From: Turneriella sp942492915
Lineage (GTDB): Bacteria; Spirochaetota; Leptospiria; Turneriellales; Turneriellaceae
NCBI GenBank assembly: GCA_942492915.1
Contig: OW818662.1
Location: 930,001 to 994,000, forward strand
DNA length: 64,000 bases
Direction of reading: 5' to 3'
Under the pieces are notes generated by a model that worked only from the letters and a program-made list of their open reading frames with translations, ran no database searches and was not told where the DNA came from. Numbering within the stretch: the first letter of the stretch is position 1; the number at the start of each line of letters is the position of its first letter. Shown here one piece after another: positions 23,396 through 32,978 of the stretch. The translations under genes and the position numbers were made by a program.

Positions 23396-24959
23396 AGAAT
23401 TCAGTCTTTAGTCTAAACTCGGTGCGGCGGTTCTGTTCGTCGTACGGCTTGCCCTTGCGCGCGACGATTGGGCGTGACTTGCCAGCGCCCGAAACCGTGA
23501 GGCGGCCTTTTTCGATGCCGTGTTTGACGAGCCAGGCGCGCACGCTTTCGGCACGCTTTTCAGACAGGTTCTGGTTGTATTCTTCGGTGCCGTTCAGGTC
23601 GGTGTGCCCTATGATCTCAAATTCTGCCTTCGGGTTCTGTTTCAGAAAATCCTGGATTAATTTCAGCGTTGGGGTCGAAGAATTTTTTATGCGCGCCGAA
23701 TCGAAATCAAAATAGATCGAACGTATATTGAGGCTGGCGTTCTTCTGCATCTTCTTGAGGGGTAAGAGATAAACGCCGTTTTCGAGCGTGGGTACATCGG
23801 TGTCTTCGGTCGAAGGCAGATAACCCGCCGATTTGCCGGTCAGGCGTACAACCTCGTCGTCGCTCACTTTTTTGGGCGCATCGAGCGAGATCGCATGATC
23901 TGCGCCGCCGTTCTGCTCAACGGTGTAAGCTGAATCTTTTTCTGAATCTGCTTCGAGTACGTCGAGCTTCACGTAACCGCCGATCTTAGCGCGTGTGTCA
24001 GCGTCGATGAGTTGTACCTGCCAGTGTTTTTGCGGTGGCTTAACCACCGGTTTTGGTTCTTCTTTCTTGACGATGGGCACGCTCGGAATCGGTTCGATAT
24101 TCAGGTCATAGTCGTTCTTGTCGCGGTTAAACGTGCTCGAGATGAAATAATTGCCGGCAGACACTGCGAGAAATGCCTCATGCCCCTCGGTGTTGACATT
24201 GCCCGGCACAAGTTCGGGTTCTGCCCAAACACCCTTGTCGAAACGTGTCTGCCAGATATCCCACCCTCCTTTGCCACCTGGGCGGCGCGATGAAAAGTAA
24301 TAGCGTGTGTCGTCTTCACCCGGTACGAGCGCTGTTTCCTGATTGCCCGAGTTGATATGCGGAGGCAAATCTTCGATGGTGTTGCCCGCCGATTTCAAAT
24401 CGAGCGTGCGAATGCGCGAGCGCTGCATGTCGCCGAACGGCCAGCTGCTGAAGAACAGGTATTTGCCGTCTCGGCTGAGCGAAGGTGATTTCTCATTCCA
24501 GGGGGTGTTGATCTCTTGCACAGGCCGCGGATTTGCCCAGGTTTTGCCATCCCACTGGGCGAGGTAGATATCGAAGCTCACGCGCACTCTGCCTTGCGCG
24601 TCTTTCGGCAATTCAATGCTCCCGTCGCGGTCTGAGGCAAACAGCAGTACCTTGCCGTCGGCGCTGAGGTAGGGGGTCTCGTCGTTAAACTGCGAATTGA
24701 CCGAGTGCAAAGGTACAGGCGATGACCATTTGCCTTCGATGAGCTTAGCCATGTAAAGGTGAGAGAAGCCACCCTTGCCAGAAGCGCGGGTTGAAGAAAA
24801 TACCATCGTCTTGCCGTCGGCGCTAAAGGTAGGCGCAAATTCCTGCGCCGGGGTATTGATCGCCTCAAGGGCGGGTTGCTGTTTGATTTCTGTGGCTCCC
24901 AATGCATCAACCACGGCGTTTGCAGCGACCAGCAGTGCGATAGACAGAATCAGCCTCAT
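23394..24959 (-). CDS. OmpA-family peptidoglycan-associated protein with PD40 propeller
   Basis: A 521-residue envelope protein. A signal peptide (MRLILSIALLVAANAVVDALGA) starts at the chosen ATG 24959; the frame is open further upstream but lacks homology there. Residues about 40-270 carry repeats of the TolB/PD40 propeller type (FAPTFSADGKTMVFSST, SLSRDGKYLFFSSW). A linker rich in Lys/Pro follows, then a beta domain. The last 105 residues are a canonical OmpA C-terminal domain: IYFDFDSARI, IIGHTDLNGT, LSEKRAESVRAWL and the closing NRRTEFRL, which bind peptidoglycan. It probably tethers the outer membrane to the cell wall. Confidence 0.9.
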   Translation of the reverse strand: MRLILSIALLVAANAVVDALGATEIKQQPALEAINTPAQEFAPTFSADGKTMVFSSTRASGKGGFSHLYMAKLIEGKWSSPVPLHSVNSQFNDETPYLSADGKVLLFASDRDGSIELPKDAQGRVRVSFDIYLAQWDGKTWANPRPVQEINTPWNEKSPSLSRDGKYLFFSSWPFGDMQRSRIRTLDLKSAGNTIEDLPPHINSGNQETALVPGEDDTRYYFSSRRPGGKGGWDIWQTRFDKGVWAEPELVPGNVNTEGHEAFLAVSAGNYFISSTFNRDKNDYDLNIEPIPSVPIVKKEEPKPVVKPPQKHWQVQLIDADTRAKIGGYVKLDVLEADSEKDSAYTVEQNGGADHAISLDAPKKVSDDEVVRLTGKSAGYLPSTEDTDVPTLENGVYLLPLKKMQKNASLNIRSIYFDFDSARIKNSSTPTLKLIQDFLKQNPKAEFEIIGHTDLNGTEEYNQNLSEKRAESVRAWLVKHGIEKGRLTVSGAGKSRPIVARKGKPYDEQNRRTEFRLKTEF

Positions 24960-25173
24960 GGTTGTAGTTCGGCCGCATGCCCAAGACCTAAAGTGATTTT
25001 TTTCTGCAAATTGAGAAAAATGCGACGTTTTGTGGCATTTAGACAGTAGAGGACTTTTCGATGCTGGCCCCGGGTGTTTCATTGCCCGAACATGAGGCCG
25101 CCCTATGGCGTGGCCGGCAGCACACCACACGTTTATTTATCGACACCTTAGCGCGAGCCCGCATCTGAACTCT

Positions 25174-26685
25174 ATGAGCGACCCAACGATGGAAATCCCG
25201 TGCCGACCCGTCAAACTTTCTAATGGAGACATAATACAGTTATACGAAACTGCCGGCCCTCAGGGATTCGCCGCGGAGCAGGGCATTCCGAAGCGGCGCG
25301 AAAAGTGGGTGGCCGCCCGCCGTGCTGCCGGCGACAAAACGCCGACGCAGATGTATTATGCGCGGAAAGGCATCGTGACAGAAGAGATGCAGTTCGTGGC
25401 AATGCGTGAAAAAATGAGCGTCGATTTTGTCATGAGTGAAGTCGCCCGCGGGCGCGCGATAATTCCCGCCAACATAAACCACACCGAACTCGAACCGATG
25501 ATTATCGGCCGCAATTTTCTGGTGAAGATCAATGCAAATATCGGCAATTCGGCGCTTGCATCGTCAATCGACGAAGAGGTCGAGAAGTTGCGTTGGGCGA
25601 CGAAATGGGGAGCAGACACCGTAATGGATCTTTCGACTGGAAAGAATATCCACCAGACGCGCGAGCATATCCTGCGAAATTCGCCCGTGCCGATTGGTAC
25701 GGTGCCGATTTACCAGGCGCTCGAAAAGGTAAAAGGCAAAGCCGAAGAGCTTAATATTGATATCTTTCTCGAAACTCTCGTCGAGCAGGCAGAACAGGGT
25801 GTGGATTATTTCACCATACACGCCGGCGTCCTGCTTAAATATATCCCCCTCACTGCTAAGCGAGTCACGGGTATTGTGTCTCGCGGCGGTTCGATCATGG
25901 CTAAATGGTGCCTCGCGCACCATAAAGAGAATTTTCTGTATACACACTTCAATGAAATCTGCGAAGTCATGAATAAATACGACGTCTCGTTTTCGCTCGG
26001 TGACGGTCTGCGCCCGGGGTCGACTGCAGACGCAAACGACGAAGCGCAGTTCGGCGAATTGCGCACGCTCGGCGAGCTAACGCAGGTAGCATGGAAGCAC
26101 GACGTGCAGACCATGATCGAAGGGCCGGGGCACGTGCCGATGCACCAGATCAAAGAAAACATGGATCTTCAGCTCGAGATCTGCCATGAAGCGCCTTTTT
26201 ATACTCTCGGGCCGCTCGTTACCGATATCGCACCGGGTTACGACCACATCACCTCTGCGATTGGCGCGGCGATGATCGGCTGGTTTGGCACGGCAATGTT
26301 GTGTTATGTGACGCCTAAAGAGCATTTGGGTCTACCGGATAAAGACGACGTAAAGCAGGGTGTAATCACCTATAAAATTGCGGCGCATGCGGCCGATCTC
26401 GCGAAGAACCATCCCGGCGCGCGGGATCGCGACGACGCACTCTCCAAAGCAAGATTTGAATTTCGCTGGGATGACCAGTTCGACCTGTCGCTTGACCCTG
26501 AAACGGCTCGCAAGTACCACGATGCCACGCTTCCGCAAGATCGCATGAAAAAGGCGCACTTCTGCTCGATGTGCGGCCCGCATTTTTGCTCAATGAAGAT
26601 CACACAGGATATCAGGGCGATCGAAGACGGTATGGCAGAGAAATCTGCCGAGTTTAAGGCGAAGGGCAGTGAGATCTACGTCTGA
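25174..26685 (+). CDS. thiC: phosphomethylpyrimidine synthase
   Basis: Radical SAM-type enzyme that rearranges aminoimidazole ribotide into hydroxymethylpyrimidine phosphate for thiamine. It carries the ThiC signature stretches (PANINHTELEPMIIGRNFLVKINANIGNS, GADTVMDLSTGKNIH, EGPGHVPMHQI) and the C-terminal cluster motif C-x2-C-x4-C as CSMCGPHFC. I place the start at the ATG at 25174 (MSDPTMEIPC), since the frame upstream is unrelated. No TPP-riboswitch core could be found in the 24960-25173 leader, which is unusual for thiC. ThiS is about 19 kb away. Confidence 0.93.
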   Translation: MSDPTMEIPCRPVKLSNGDIIQLYETAGPQGFAAEQGIPKRREKWVAARRAAGDKTPTQMYYARKGIVTEEMQFVAMREKMSVDFVMSEVARGRAIIPANINHTELEPMIIGRNFLVKINANIGNSALASSIDEEVEKLRWATKWGADTVMDLSTGKNIHQTREHILRNSPVPIGTVPIYQALEKVKGKAEELNIDIFLETLVEQAEQGVDYFTIHAGVLLKYIPLTAKRVTGIVSRGGSIMAKWCLAHHKENFLYTHFNEICEVMNKYDVSFSLGDGLRPGSTADANDEAQFGELRTLGELTQVAWKHDVQTMIEGPGHVPMHQIKENMDLQLEICHEAPFYTLGPLVTDIAPGYDHITSAIGAAMIGWFGTAMLCYVTPKEHLGLPDKDDVKQGVITYKIAAHAADLAKNHPGARDRDDALSKARFEFRWDDQFDLSLDPETARKYHDATLPQDRMKKAHFCSMCGPHFCSMKITQDIRAIEDGMAEKSAEFKAKGSEIYV

Positions 26686-26739
26686 CGGGCAGACCTGTTA
26701 AATCGCTTGGCCGTTTTTCAAATTCGCCGACAATAAAGC

Positions 26740-27252
26740 ATGGAAATGCGGCGTGCTCTTGAGTCCTTTGTACTTCAAAAGAAACTGACCCCGCGTAAGC
26801 TCAGAAATCTGGTCGCAGTCGCGACTACGGCTGAGCGGCTGGCGACGAAACCTTATATCGAGAAGCGCGAGCTCGACCTGATCGTCGACCGATTCGGGGT
26901 TGGCCCCGATGTCACAACCTGGGGCGACTTCTTCGCCTCTGAGATTGCGACCGACCATTGGGAGAAGGGCGATGCGGAGTTCGAAAAGATCTGCGAAACT
27001 GTGATCTTCGACTTTATTGCGGCCTGTATGGTATTTCCTGGCCGGACTGCGGCCTTTATTGAGAGCGTCATGCACGAATACCGGGCGAGCCTCGGCAAAA
27101 GCGCGGAACTACGAAATGCCGACGATCAGGAAAAAATTCACTTAGGCATTCTGGCCGGATATTTTGCACAAATGGGGCTGAGGCAAGAGAACTTAACCGA
27201 CACCGATACCGAATTTTTTGATTCGTTCAGCGTCAGAACGCGCTCCGCATAA
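26740..27252 (+). CDS. hypothetical protein, unknown
   Basis: A 170-residue soluble, mostly helical protein of no recognised family. It begins MEMRRALESFVLQKKLTPRKLRNLVAVATTA and has an acidic C terminus. Its composition looks like a normal gene. It lies 54 bases after thiC in the same direction and may share its transcript, although no function in thiamine synthesis can be inferred. It converges on the unknown gene at 27281. Confidence 0.6.
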   Translation: MEMRRALESFVLQKKLTPRKLRNLVAVATTAERLATKPYIEKRELDLIVDRFGVGPDVTTWGDFFASEIATDHWEKGDAEFEKICETVIFDFIAACMVFPGRTAAFIESVMHEYRASLGKSAELRNADDQEKIHLGILAGYFAQMGLRQENLTDTDTEFFDSFSVRTRSA

Positions 27253-27280
27253 CTCGCTCTGTTTCTTTGGCGTACGGCGC

Positions 27281-28063
27281 CTAAGCCGGCTTCACAAAAC
27301 GGCCCAGCCATTTCCAGAAGCCATGTGCCTTTGGGTCTGCCAGAATGCGCACAATAGCCGCAGATAAAATTTCGCGCGCCACTGCAATGTCATCTTGCCC
27401 TGGCTCTTCTTTCGCCCGTTGACAGAGCAGATCGACGCGCGATTTGAGCGCAGACATATCGTTGTGTTTTGCTGCTTCGGCGACAGCCAGCACAGCATAG
27501 GCTACTTGTTCGCGAAAGACGATTGTGCGCGAGAGCAGTAGAATGTCACGTTTGCTGATGGCGCGAAAAGGAACAATGTCGAGACTGGCCGTGAATTCGG
27601 CGCGGTAGTGGGTAATCGTAGCGTCAGGACCAATTTTGTATGTCGCTTCGGGCATTTCGAGAGCGACTCTCGAGCTGCGATAGTAGTCGGTATCGACGAT
27701 CACGAGCGCAAATTCTTTTTCGTATTTTACCGCAAAAACGCCGAGCTCTGCGTCGAGTATGAACGATTTGTTTGCATAAAGTTCGTATGCCCCGTTACCC
27801 TTGGGACGCAGCTCGCTCTTAATGTTCAGGGGCGAGTTCTTCCACCCGGGTTCTGAGATTGCGTAGACAAATTTGCCCTTACGTTTGATGAACTCGTCAA
27901 TCAATTCGGGAAAATACTTCTCTATGGTGTAACCGGCAGTTGCCTTATGCGCGATGTATGGAATAAATGCTTCGGGATATTCAGCCGAGGGATAACTTGC
28001 GCCGATGAAGCGGAGAAACTCACCGAATGGCTTCTCATAAGGGACGTGCAGCATCGCTTTCAC
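27281..28063 (-). CDS. hypothetical protein, unknown
   Basis: A 260-residue protein without signal peptide. The first part has aromatic beta-like lines (FGEFLRFIGASYPSAEYPEAFIPYIAHK) and a central section with ELYANKSFILDAELGVFAVKYEKEFALVIVDTD, which could be a beta sandwich. The C terminus is helical. I do not recognise a family. Its start lies 12 bases after the stop of ctaA, so the two genes are likely co-transcribed; a role in heme or respiratory function is only a guess from position. Confidence 0.6.
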   Translation of the reverse strand: MKAMLHVPYEKPFGEFLRFIGASYPSAEYPEAFIPYIAHKATAGYTIEKYFPELIDEFIKRKGKFVYAISEPGWKNSPLNIKSELRPKGNGAYELYANKSFILDAELGVFAVKYEKEFALVIVDTDYYRSSRVALEMPEATYKIGPDATITHYRAEFTASLDIVPFRAISKRDILLLSRTIVFREQVAYAVLAVAEAAKHNDMSALKSRVDLLCQRAKEEPGQDDIAVAREILSAAIVRILADPKAHGFWKWLGRFVKPA

Positions 28064-28075
28064 TGACTGCAGCTT

Positions 28076-28960
28076 TCAGCTGCGGGTGGCAATCGTTTTC
28101 TGAGAAGAGGTGAAGAGCCAGATGCTGTTGACGATCCACAAGAAGTCAGACCCCAGCAGGTGTATAATCTGCATATAAGACGGCGCGCTGAGGGCGATAT
28201 TCGCGATGCCGATGATACCCTGCACGGCTGCGAGAAACGCGACGACGTCGCACAGTTGCCAGCGGCCAAGTTTCGCATGTGCGTAATCGTCGCGGCGCTT
28301 TACCGAGACTGCCAGCAGGTGGCCGATCGTCAGCACGGCGATAAACGGGTGCACGTTTCTCAGTTTCAGGTAGGTATGCCCTTCGGTCACAAACCCCCGC
28401 GTTCCGGGAAACAGTGTGTCGCCGAGCGCGGCGACCGCGCCGAACATGCCGGTTATCAGCAGCAATACGGTGCCGATCATAATCGCTCTGTTTTCTGTGA
28501 GCCGAATCGGTGTGTCTGAATAGAGTGACTTGGTCGTGAGCGCAAGGGTCGTCAGCAACAGGTAGGTATTGCCAAGGTGCAGCGGCATCATGAGCCCACG
28601 GCCGATCGAGGCGTCCATGCCGACCCAGCGAAAAAGCACCAACGAGGCTCCCAAGAGACCTTCGGTCACGATAAAGAGCAGAGACAGCCACGCCCAGCGG
28701 CGAGCTGTAGAATTGTTCTGCATCCGCATCACACCGATGACGAGCGCGAGCACGAACAGGCCTGAAAGGCCGCTCGTCAGCCGGTGCGTATATTCAATGG
28801 TCTTTGCGTGGTTCTTTATCAGGTCGCCCGGAACAACTTCGCCCTCGCAGGTCGGCCAGTGTTCACCGCAGCCAGCACCCGAACCCGAAATGCGCACGTA
28901 TGCACCGAATAGAATGACGGCAAGGGTATAAACGAGCACAAACACCGAGAATTTCTTCAT
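28076..28960 (-). CDS. ctaA: heme A synthase (CtaA/COX15 family)
   Basis: Integral membrane enzyme that oxidises the C8 methyl of heme O to give heme A for cytochrome oxidase. The 294 residues from the chosen ATG (28960, MKKFSVFVLV) have eight predicted membrane helices. Conserved segments are GAYVRISGSGAGCGEHWPTCEG at the start, the heme-ligand histidines in EYTHR and LHLGN, and the second half KLRNVHPFIAVL and IIHLL. The presence of the CxxxxxxxC loop (CGEHWPTC) fits the bacterial type. It implies an aerobic aa3-type oxidase encoded elsewhere. Confidence 0.9.
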   Translation of the reverse strand: MKKFSVFVLVYTLAVILFGAYVRISGSGAGCGEHWPTCEGEVVPGDLIKNHAKTIEYTHRLTSGLSGLFVLALVIGVMRMQNNSTARRWAWLSLLFIVTEGLLGASLVLFRWVGMDASIGRGLMMPLHLGNTYLLLTTLALTTKSLYSDTPIRLTENRAIMIGTVLLLITGMFGAVAALGDTLFPGTRGFVTEGHTYLKLRNVHPFIAVLTIGHLLAVSVKRRDDYAHAKLGRWQLCDVVAFLAAVQGIIGIANIALSAPSYMQIIHLLGSDFLWIVNSIWLFTSSQKTIATRS

Positions 28961-29023
28961 GTGTTCAAATTCAGTTTTGAGACGACCGGACAAGTGTAAC
29001 CTTAAGCCTGACGCAACAATACC

Positions 29024-30325
29024 ATGACACCTGTTCGGGATGCATACACCGCTGCGGCACTTCTCAAGATATGGACTGAAGAATTTGCTGATTTGCCGTT
29101 TGAAGCCGTAGTCAAGCAAGACGTGTTGAGGCAGGGATTGTCTTTCAACGCTGCTGCGCTTACCGATGCGGATTTCAAGAAGAAAGACTATTTTATTTTT
29201 ACTTTTGACCGCGCGCCGTTATCGGATATGCCCGACCATAAACGGGTTCCCGAAGAGATTCGTATCTACACCGATTCAGAGATATCCGGGTTGGCGCCTT
29301 TGGCACCAACCGTCATTTCGGTTCGCCTGAATCCCGATTCACCCTACCGTGTCGATTGCGACGCGGCTGGTAACCTTGTGCTATTGAATGGCACAACGGT
29401 CTTATCACGCGTCCTGTTTCCACCGATTCCTTCGTATTACAAAGAAAAGTATTCGTTTGATAAGCCGATCGGTGAAGTTGCGCCCGCAATCGAATGGGGA
29501 TATCTCATTTATCTGACGGTTTTTCGCAACTGCCAGTACTTTGGTAAAGACGAAGAGTGCCAGTTCTGTGATATCAACCACAACTGGCGCCAGCAGAAGC
29601 GCGAGGGCAGGCCGTATACCGGCGTCAAAGATCCGGCGCACATCGTTGAGGCGCTCGAGCGTATTGCGGCAACGGACAGCGTTGCGCGCGCGTTCACGAT
29701 TACGGGCGGTTCGGTAACGGGCAAGCTGCAGGGCAAAGACGAGGTTGAATTCTACCTGCAATACGTGCGCGCGATGAGCGACAAGCTCAAAGAACGTTTC
29801 ATTTCAAAGATGGTGATTCAGGCCTGGGAGCTTGATGATTGCAAGAAAGCCGTCGATGCCGGAGTTAAGATCTATCACCCGAACTATGAGGTGTGGGATG
29901 CAGAACTTTTCAAAAAAATCTGCCCGGGCAAAGAGCGCTTCATCGGCCGTGACAACTGGATTCGCCGCGTCGTCGAATCAGCAGCGGTGTTCGGCGCCGA
30001 GCATGTAATACCGAATTTCGTGGGCGGGGCAGAGATGGCCGACGGGGTAGGGTTTACCTCAGAAGACGAAGCCGTTGCATCGACTTCAGAAGGCCTCGAC
30101 TTCTTCATGAGCAAAGGAATCGTACCGCGCTTTACCACCTGGTGTCCCGAACCTTTCACTCCTTTGGGTGAAAGCGCTCCGCCGCCGCTCACCTATTATT
30201 TGAAGCTGCTGAGAAACTACCGCGCGATTCACCGCAAATATGCATTGCCCGTGCCGCCGGGTTACGGTGAGGCGGGCGTCGGCAAGGCTGTGTTCAGCGT
30301 CAGCGCGTTTATGGACGTTTTGTGA
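29024..30325 (+). CDS. radical SAM-like protein with atypical cysteine motif
   Basis: A 433-residue protein. The first 140 residues are beta/alpha with no known pattern. In the middle, VFRNCQYFGKDEECQFCDIN provides three Cys spaced C-x8-C-x2-C, where the usual radical SAM motif is C-x3-C-x2-C. The following TITGGSVTG resembles the GGE-type SAM-binding strand, and the rest forms repeated beta-alpha units as in a TIM barrel (KMVIQAWELDDCKKAVDAGVKIYHPNYEVW, HVIPNFVGGAEM). I infer a [4Fe-4S] radical SAM enzyme of unknown substrate. It starts divergently from ctaA. Confidence 0.7.
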   Translation: MTPVRDAYTAAALLKIWTEEFADLPFEAVVKQDVLRQGLSFNAAALTDADFKKKDYFIFTFDRAPLSDMPDHKRVPEEIRIYTDSEISGLAPLAPTVISVRLNPDSPYRVDCDAAGNLVLLNGTTVLSRVLFPPIPSYYKEKYSFDKPIGEVAPAIEWGYLIYLTVFRNCQYFGKDEECQFCDINHNWRQQKREGRPYTGVKDPAHIVEALERIAATDSVARAFTITGGSVTGKLQGKDEVEFYLQYVRAMSDKLKERFISKMVIQAWELDDCKKAVDAGVKIYHPNYEVWDAELFKKICPGKERFIGRDNWIRRVVESAAVFGAEHVIPNFVGGAEMADGVGFTSEDEAVASTSEGLDFFMSKGIVPRFTTWCPEPFTPLGESAPPPLTYYLKLLRNYRAIHRKYALPVPPGYGEAGVGKAVFSVSAFMDVL

Positions 30326-30348
30326 AAGAACGCTTTGCGTTCTTTCAC
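30322..30348. terminator. terminator-like hairpin between convergent genes
   Basis: GTGAAAGAACGC, loop TTT, GCGTTCTTTCAC: a 12-bp perfect stem that includes the stop codon (30323-30325) of the radical SAM-like gene. It faces the secreted hydrolase gene that ends at 30353. No clear T-run. Confidence 0.6.
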
Positions 30349-30352
30349 AGGA

Positions 30353-31183
30353 CTAGTTGAGCATTCCCCACAACAGATCAATATTCGTTTGAGCAGGGTT
30401 ATGCCCCTCATTCGGAAACTCCCGGTAATCCGCCTGAACTCCCCAGTCGCGTAAAAAGTCGCGGCATTCGGGGGCCTGCTTCTGTACACGCGGTGCATCT
30501 TTCTTGCCGCCGACCGTTAAGATAACTTTCTTGTTGGCCGTCAGCTCTGCGAAACGCGCGCGGCGCTGGTCGGGGTCGAGCATCGGGTCTGGCATAAAGA
30601 ACTGCGGATAAAAGTTGCCCTTCATGCTGATAATTCCGGCATAGTCGAAATAGTTCGCTTCTTTGTCGCCCATCATTTCATTGTAGTGAATACTTTGTAC
30701 GAAACTGGCAAGCGCGGTGAAACCACCTGCCGAAAAGCCACTGAGAAACACCTTGTTCGGCTGTGCGACGCCGGCGGCGACAAGTTCTTGCAACAACAGG
30801 TTAGTTGCCCGGCGCGAATCGTCGAAGCCTTCGACGTGGTCGCCCGAGAGCGACCACCAGTTCTGCATGCTCAGCAATATCACGCCCTTGGAAGCAGCGC
30901 CTTTCGTCAGAAAGTCAGCTGCTTTTTTGTGTAGCTTCTTATCGCGTGAATTGCCGTGAAAGAAAACCACCACCGGCGCGGCACCGGTGAGTCCCGCGGG
31001 AATAATCAGCGTGCCATCAATGCCGCCTTTGGCGTAGAGGGCATTGTCTAGTTTTACCGCAACAGCGTGCCTTCCGGCTTTGAATGTTTTTACCTGTTCG
31101 CCGACTCCGCTGACTGCGTGCGCGGCGAGAGTATTTGCCGTGAACAGCAGGCCTGTCGCCAGAACAAAATTATGGTATCGCAT
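30353..31183 (-). CDS. secreted alpha/beta hydrolase
   Basis: A 276-residue protein with a signal peptide (MRYHNFVLATGLLFTANTLAAHA) from the ATG at 31183. It has the alpha/beta hydrolase pattern: VVFFHGNSRDKK as the oxyanion region, GFSAGG as the nucleophile elbow with catalytic Ser, and EGHN with the catalytic His near the C terminus. The family includes esterases and polyhydroxybutyrate depolymerase-like enzymes; the substrate is not clear. Secretion suggests an extracytoplasmic polymer or ester. It is not clearly in an operon. Confidence 0.75.
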   Translation of the reverse strand: MRYHNFVLATGLLFTANTLAAHAVSGVGEQVKTFKAGRHAVAVKLDNALYAKGGIDGTLIIPAGLTGAAPVVVFFHGNSRDKKLHKKAADFLTKGAASKGVILLSMQNWWSLSGDHVEGFDDSRRATNLLLQELVAAGVAQPNKVFLSGFSAGGFTALASFVQSIHYNEMMGDKEANYFDYAGIISMKGNFYPQFFMPDPMLDPDQRRARFAELTANKKVILTVGGKKDAPRVQKQAPECRDFLRDWGVQADYREFPNEGHNPAQTNIDLLWGMLN

Positions 31184-31227
31184 ATGCCTGCCTGGCATGG
31201 ACGTGATACGCTGCGAAGCAAAAAAGA

Positions 31228-32931
31228 TCAATACACCATGCTAAGCCCAAACCAGCCGCGCGCACCCGAGGTTTGGTAGAGAGAGACATGCTGCCACTTC
31301 TGGTTGAGCAGGTTCTCCCCGCGAATGAAAGCTTTTACCGAAGGCAGCAGCGTCTTCTCGACACCTGCCCCGAATAGCACATAACCTGTAAGTTCTCTCT
31401 GCGAGAGGTTTGTGAGGTCGGTCTCGCGCCGTAGGTGAATATACTTCAGTTCAACGCTGAAATCCCAGGTGTTGGGCGTATAGTGCAGGCGCGTGAACAG
31501 CGAAAACGGTTCTCTGAGCGAGGCGGTATCGATGAAATATTCGACAGACAAACCCGTGTCGTGATAGAAGTCTTCGCCAAAGTTTTGGGCGAGCGAAGTT
31601 TCACCCGTCACTGCGCGGTAATTCATCGGTGCCAGCTCAAGCAGACCCGTTGCGGTATTGAGGCGGCGGTCGAAATAGACTGGGTAGTTAATGAGGGCGA
31701 CCGATGCCTTCACGTGCGTCTCTTTCGTGATGCGAAAATTGTTCTTTGCCGCTGCGCGCCATTGGTCTTCTGCCTGAAAGAAGCGATAGGGGGATTGATA
31801 GAGCGGTATGAAAAAGTAACGTTCTACGTCGGGTATTTGCCCCGATCGTTCTAGTTCCAGCGTACCCTGGTAACCGGGATAGAAAAAATCGAGCGCAACT
31901 TTTGGCCCGATCACGGGCTGAAATGCCTGCGCAAAAAAGACTTTGGCTCCCACGGTTAGGTCGATCTGCAGCGCCTGCTGGTCTTCGCCGATCAGAAACC
32001 GCGCAAGCGGAAACACGTTGCGCGCTTCGGCATTTCCTGCACGATAATACTGAGCCGCGGCGCCCGTGTAGTCGGTGTTTTCTCCATACCACAGGTTGGC
32101 TGAGAGCGTCAGCGCATTGCGTTCGCCGAAGATGTATTGCCATTCGAGCGCGGCTTTGATATGTTTAAAGTCCGCATCACGTGTGGTTGCAGTTGCATTC
32201 TGTTCGAGCGAGGCCTTGCCGAGCGAGCCGGTGAGCCCTGCGGTAATACGCTGGTTGTCCCCGGGGCGAATCAGGTTTTCCCACTGAAAGAGCCCAAGCT
32301 TCTTGTTCTCATTGCCGAACGACGCGTTCGTTTGCAGCCCGCGTGCCGTTTCGAGATACTCGGTACGCAGCAGCATCTTGTACGACGGCGAAAAGTTCAA
32401 TTGCCCGAGCAGCTTCAGCGCATCGTGCGACAGAGCCGAATTGGCGACTGTCGTTTTGCCATACGCTTCATAATCATATTTGTTGCGGCGGTAATCAATG
32501 AGGTACGCGCCGAATTCGTCTTTTTTTGTAATGAAGATCTGCGCCCCGAGTGCGTTCTGCGTGCCGTATTCGGCGCGAATCAAAGCCTTGCGCTCGAGCA
32601 GCTTCGTGCCCTGTTTTTCTTTGACGCTGAGGGCGCGCACTTCATCTTCCCAGCGCGAGAGTTGGCCGTCGGAAACCTTGGGCAGTTCAATCTCGTTCTT
32701 GCGCGGTGGAGCATACTGTTCATCTTCACCTTCGACCGTCGCGTCTTTTTCGGCAATCTCTTCAGGAGTCGAAGCTGTTTTGTTCTGTACCTTCTTTTTG
32801 CCTTTGTCTTTGTTCAGATTCAGCTCATCTTCAATGTTGAGCCCCGGTGTGCCTTTTTGTGCGGCAACGGTGAACGCGGCGAGCAGCAAAGCAGACAGTA
32901 GAATCTGGCGTGTTGTTTTTGTCAGGTGCAT
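31228..32931 (-). CDS. large outer-membrane beta-barrel protein (TonB-receptor-like, no plug)
   Basis: About 567 residues starting at the ATG 32931 with a signal peptide (TTRQILLSALLLAAFTVAAQ). A charged N-terminal section (about residues 30-100, rich in Lys and Glu) is followed by many beta strands, ending in NLLNQKWQHVSLYQTSGARGWFGLSMVY, the typical end of TonB-dependent receptor barrels (YxxxGA..GRxFxxxxxY). No plug domain or TonB box is seen. It may be an outer-membrane transporter or a porin-like protein. It is the only gene of its unit in this direction, ending 44 bases before the secreted hydrolase start. Confidence 0.7.
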   Translation of the reverse strand: MHLTKTTRQILLSALLLAAFTVAAQKGTPGLNIEDELNLNKDKGKKKVQNKTASTPEEIAEKDATVEGEDEQYAPPRKNEIELPKVSDGQLSRWEDEVRALSVKEKQGTKLLERKALIRAEYGTQNALGAQIFITKKDEFGAYLIDYRRNKYDYEAYGKTTVANSALSHDALKLLGQLNFSPSYKMLLRTEYLETARGLQTNASFGNENKKLGLFQWENLIRPGDNQRITAGLTGSLGKASLEQNATATTRDADFKHIKAALEWQYIFGERNALTLSANLWYGENTDYTGAAAQYYRAGNAEARNVFPLARFLIGEDQQALQIDLTVGAKVFFAQAFQPVIGPKVALDFFYPGYQGTLELERSGQIPDVERYFFIPLYQSPYRFFQAEDQWRAAAKNNFRITKETHVKASVALINYPVYFDRRLNTATGLLELAPMNYRAVTGETSLAQNFGEDFYHDTGLSVEYFIDTASLREPFSLFTRLHYTPNTWDFSVELKYIHLRRETDLTNLSQRELTGYVLFGAGVEKTLLPSVKAFIRGENLLNQKWQHVSLYQTSGARGWFGLSMVY

Positions 32932-32978
32932 AGAATCGTTATCGAGTAACATCCTCGCCTGAGACAGGCTGTAAAGTC

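Noticed and set aside
24960..25173. TPP riboswitch upstream of thiC
   Set aside because: No conserved core (CTGAGA, CTGATC...TAATAC) could be found by eye.
32137..32901. Plus-strand frame of 254 residues over the large barrel gene
   Set aside because: Antisense to a clear signal peptide and barrel; composition is a mirror of the real frame.
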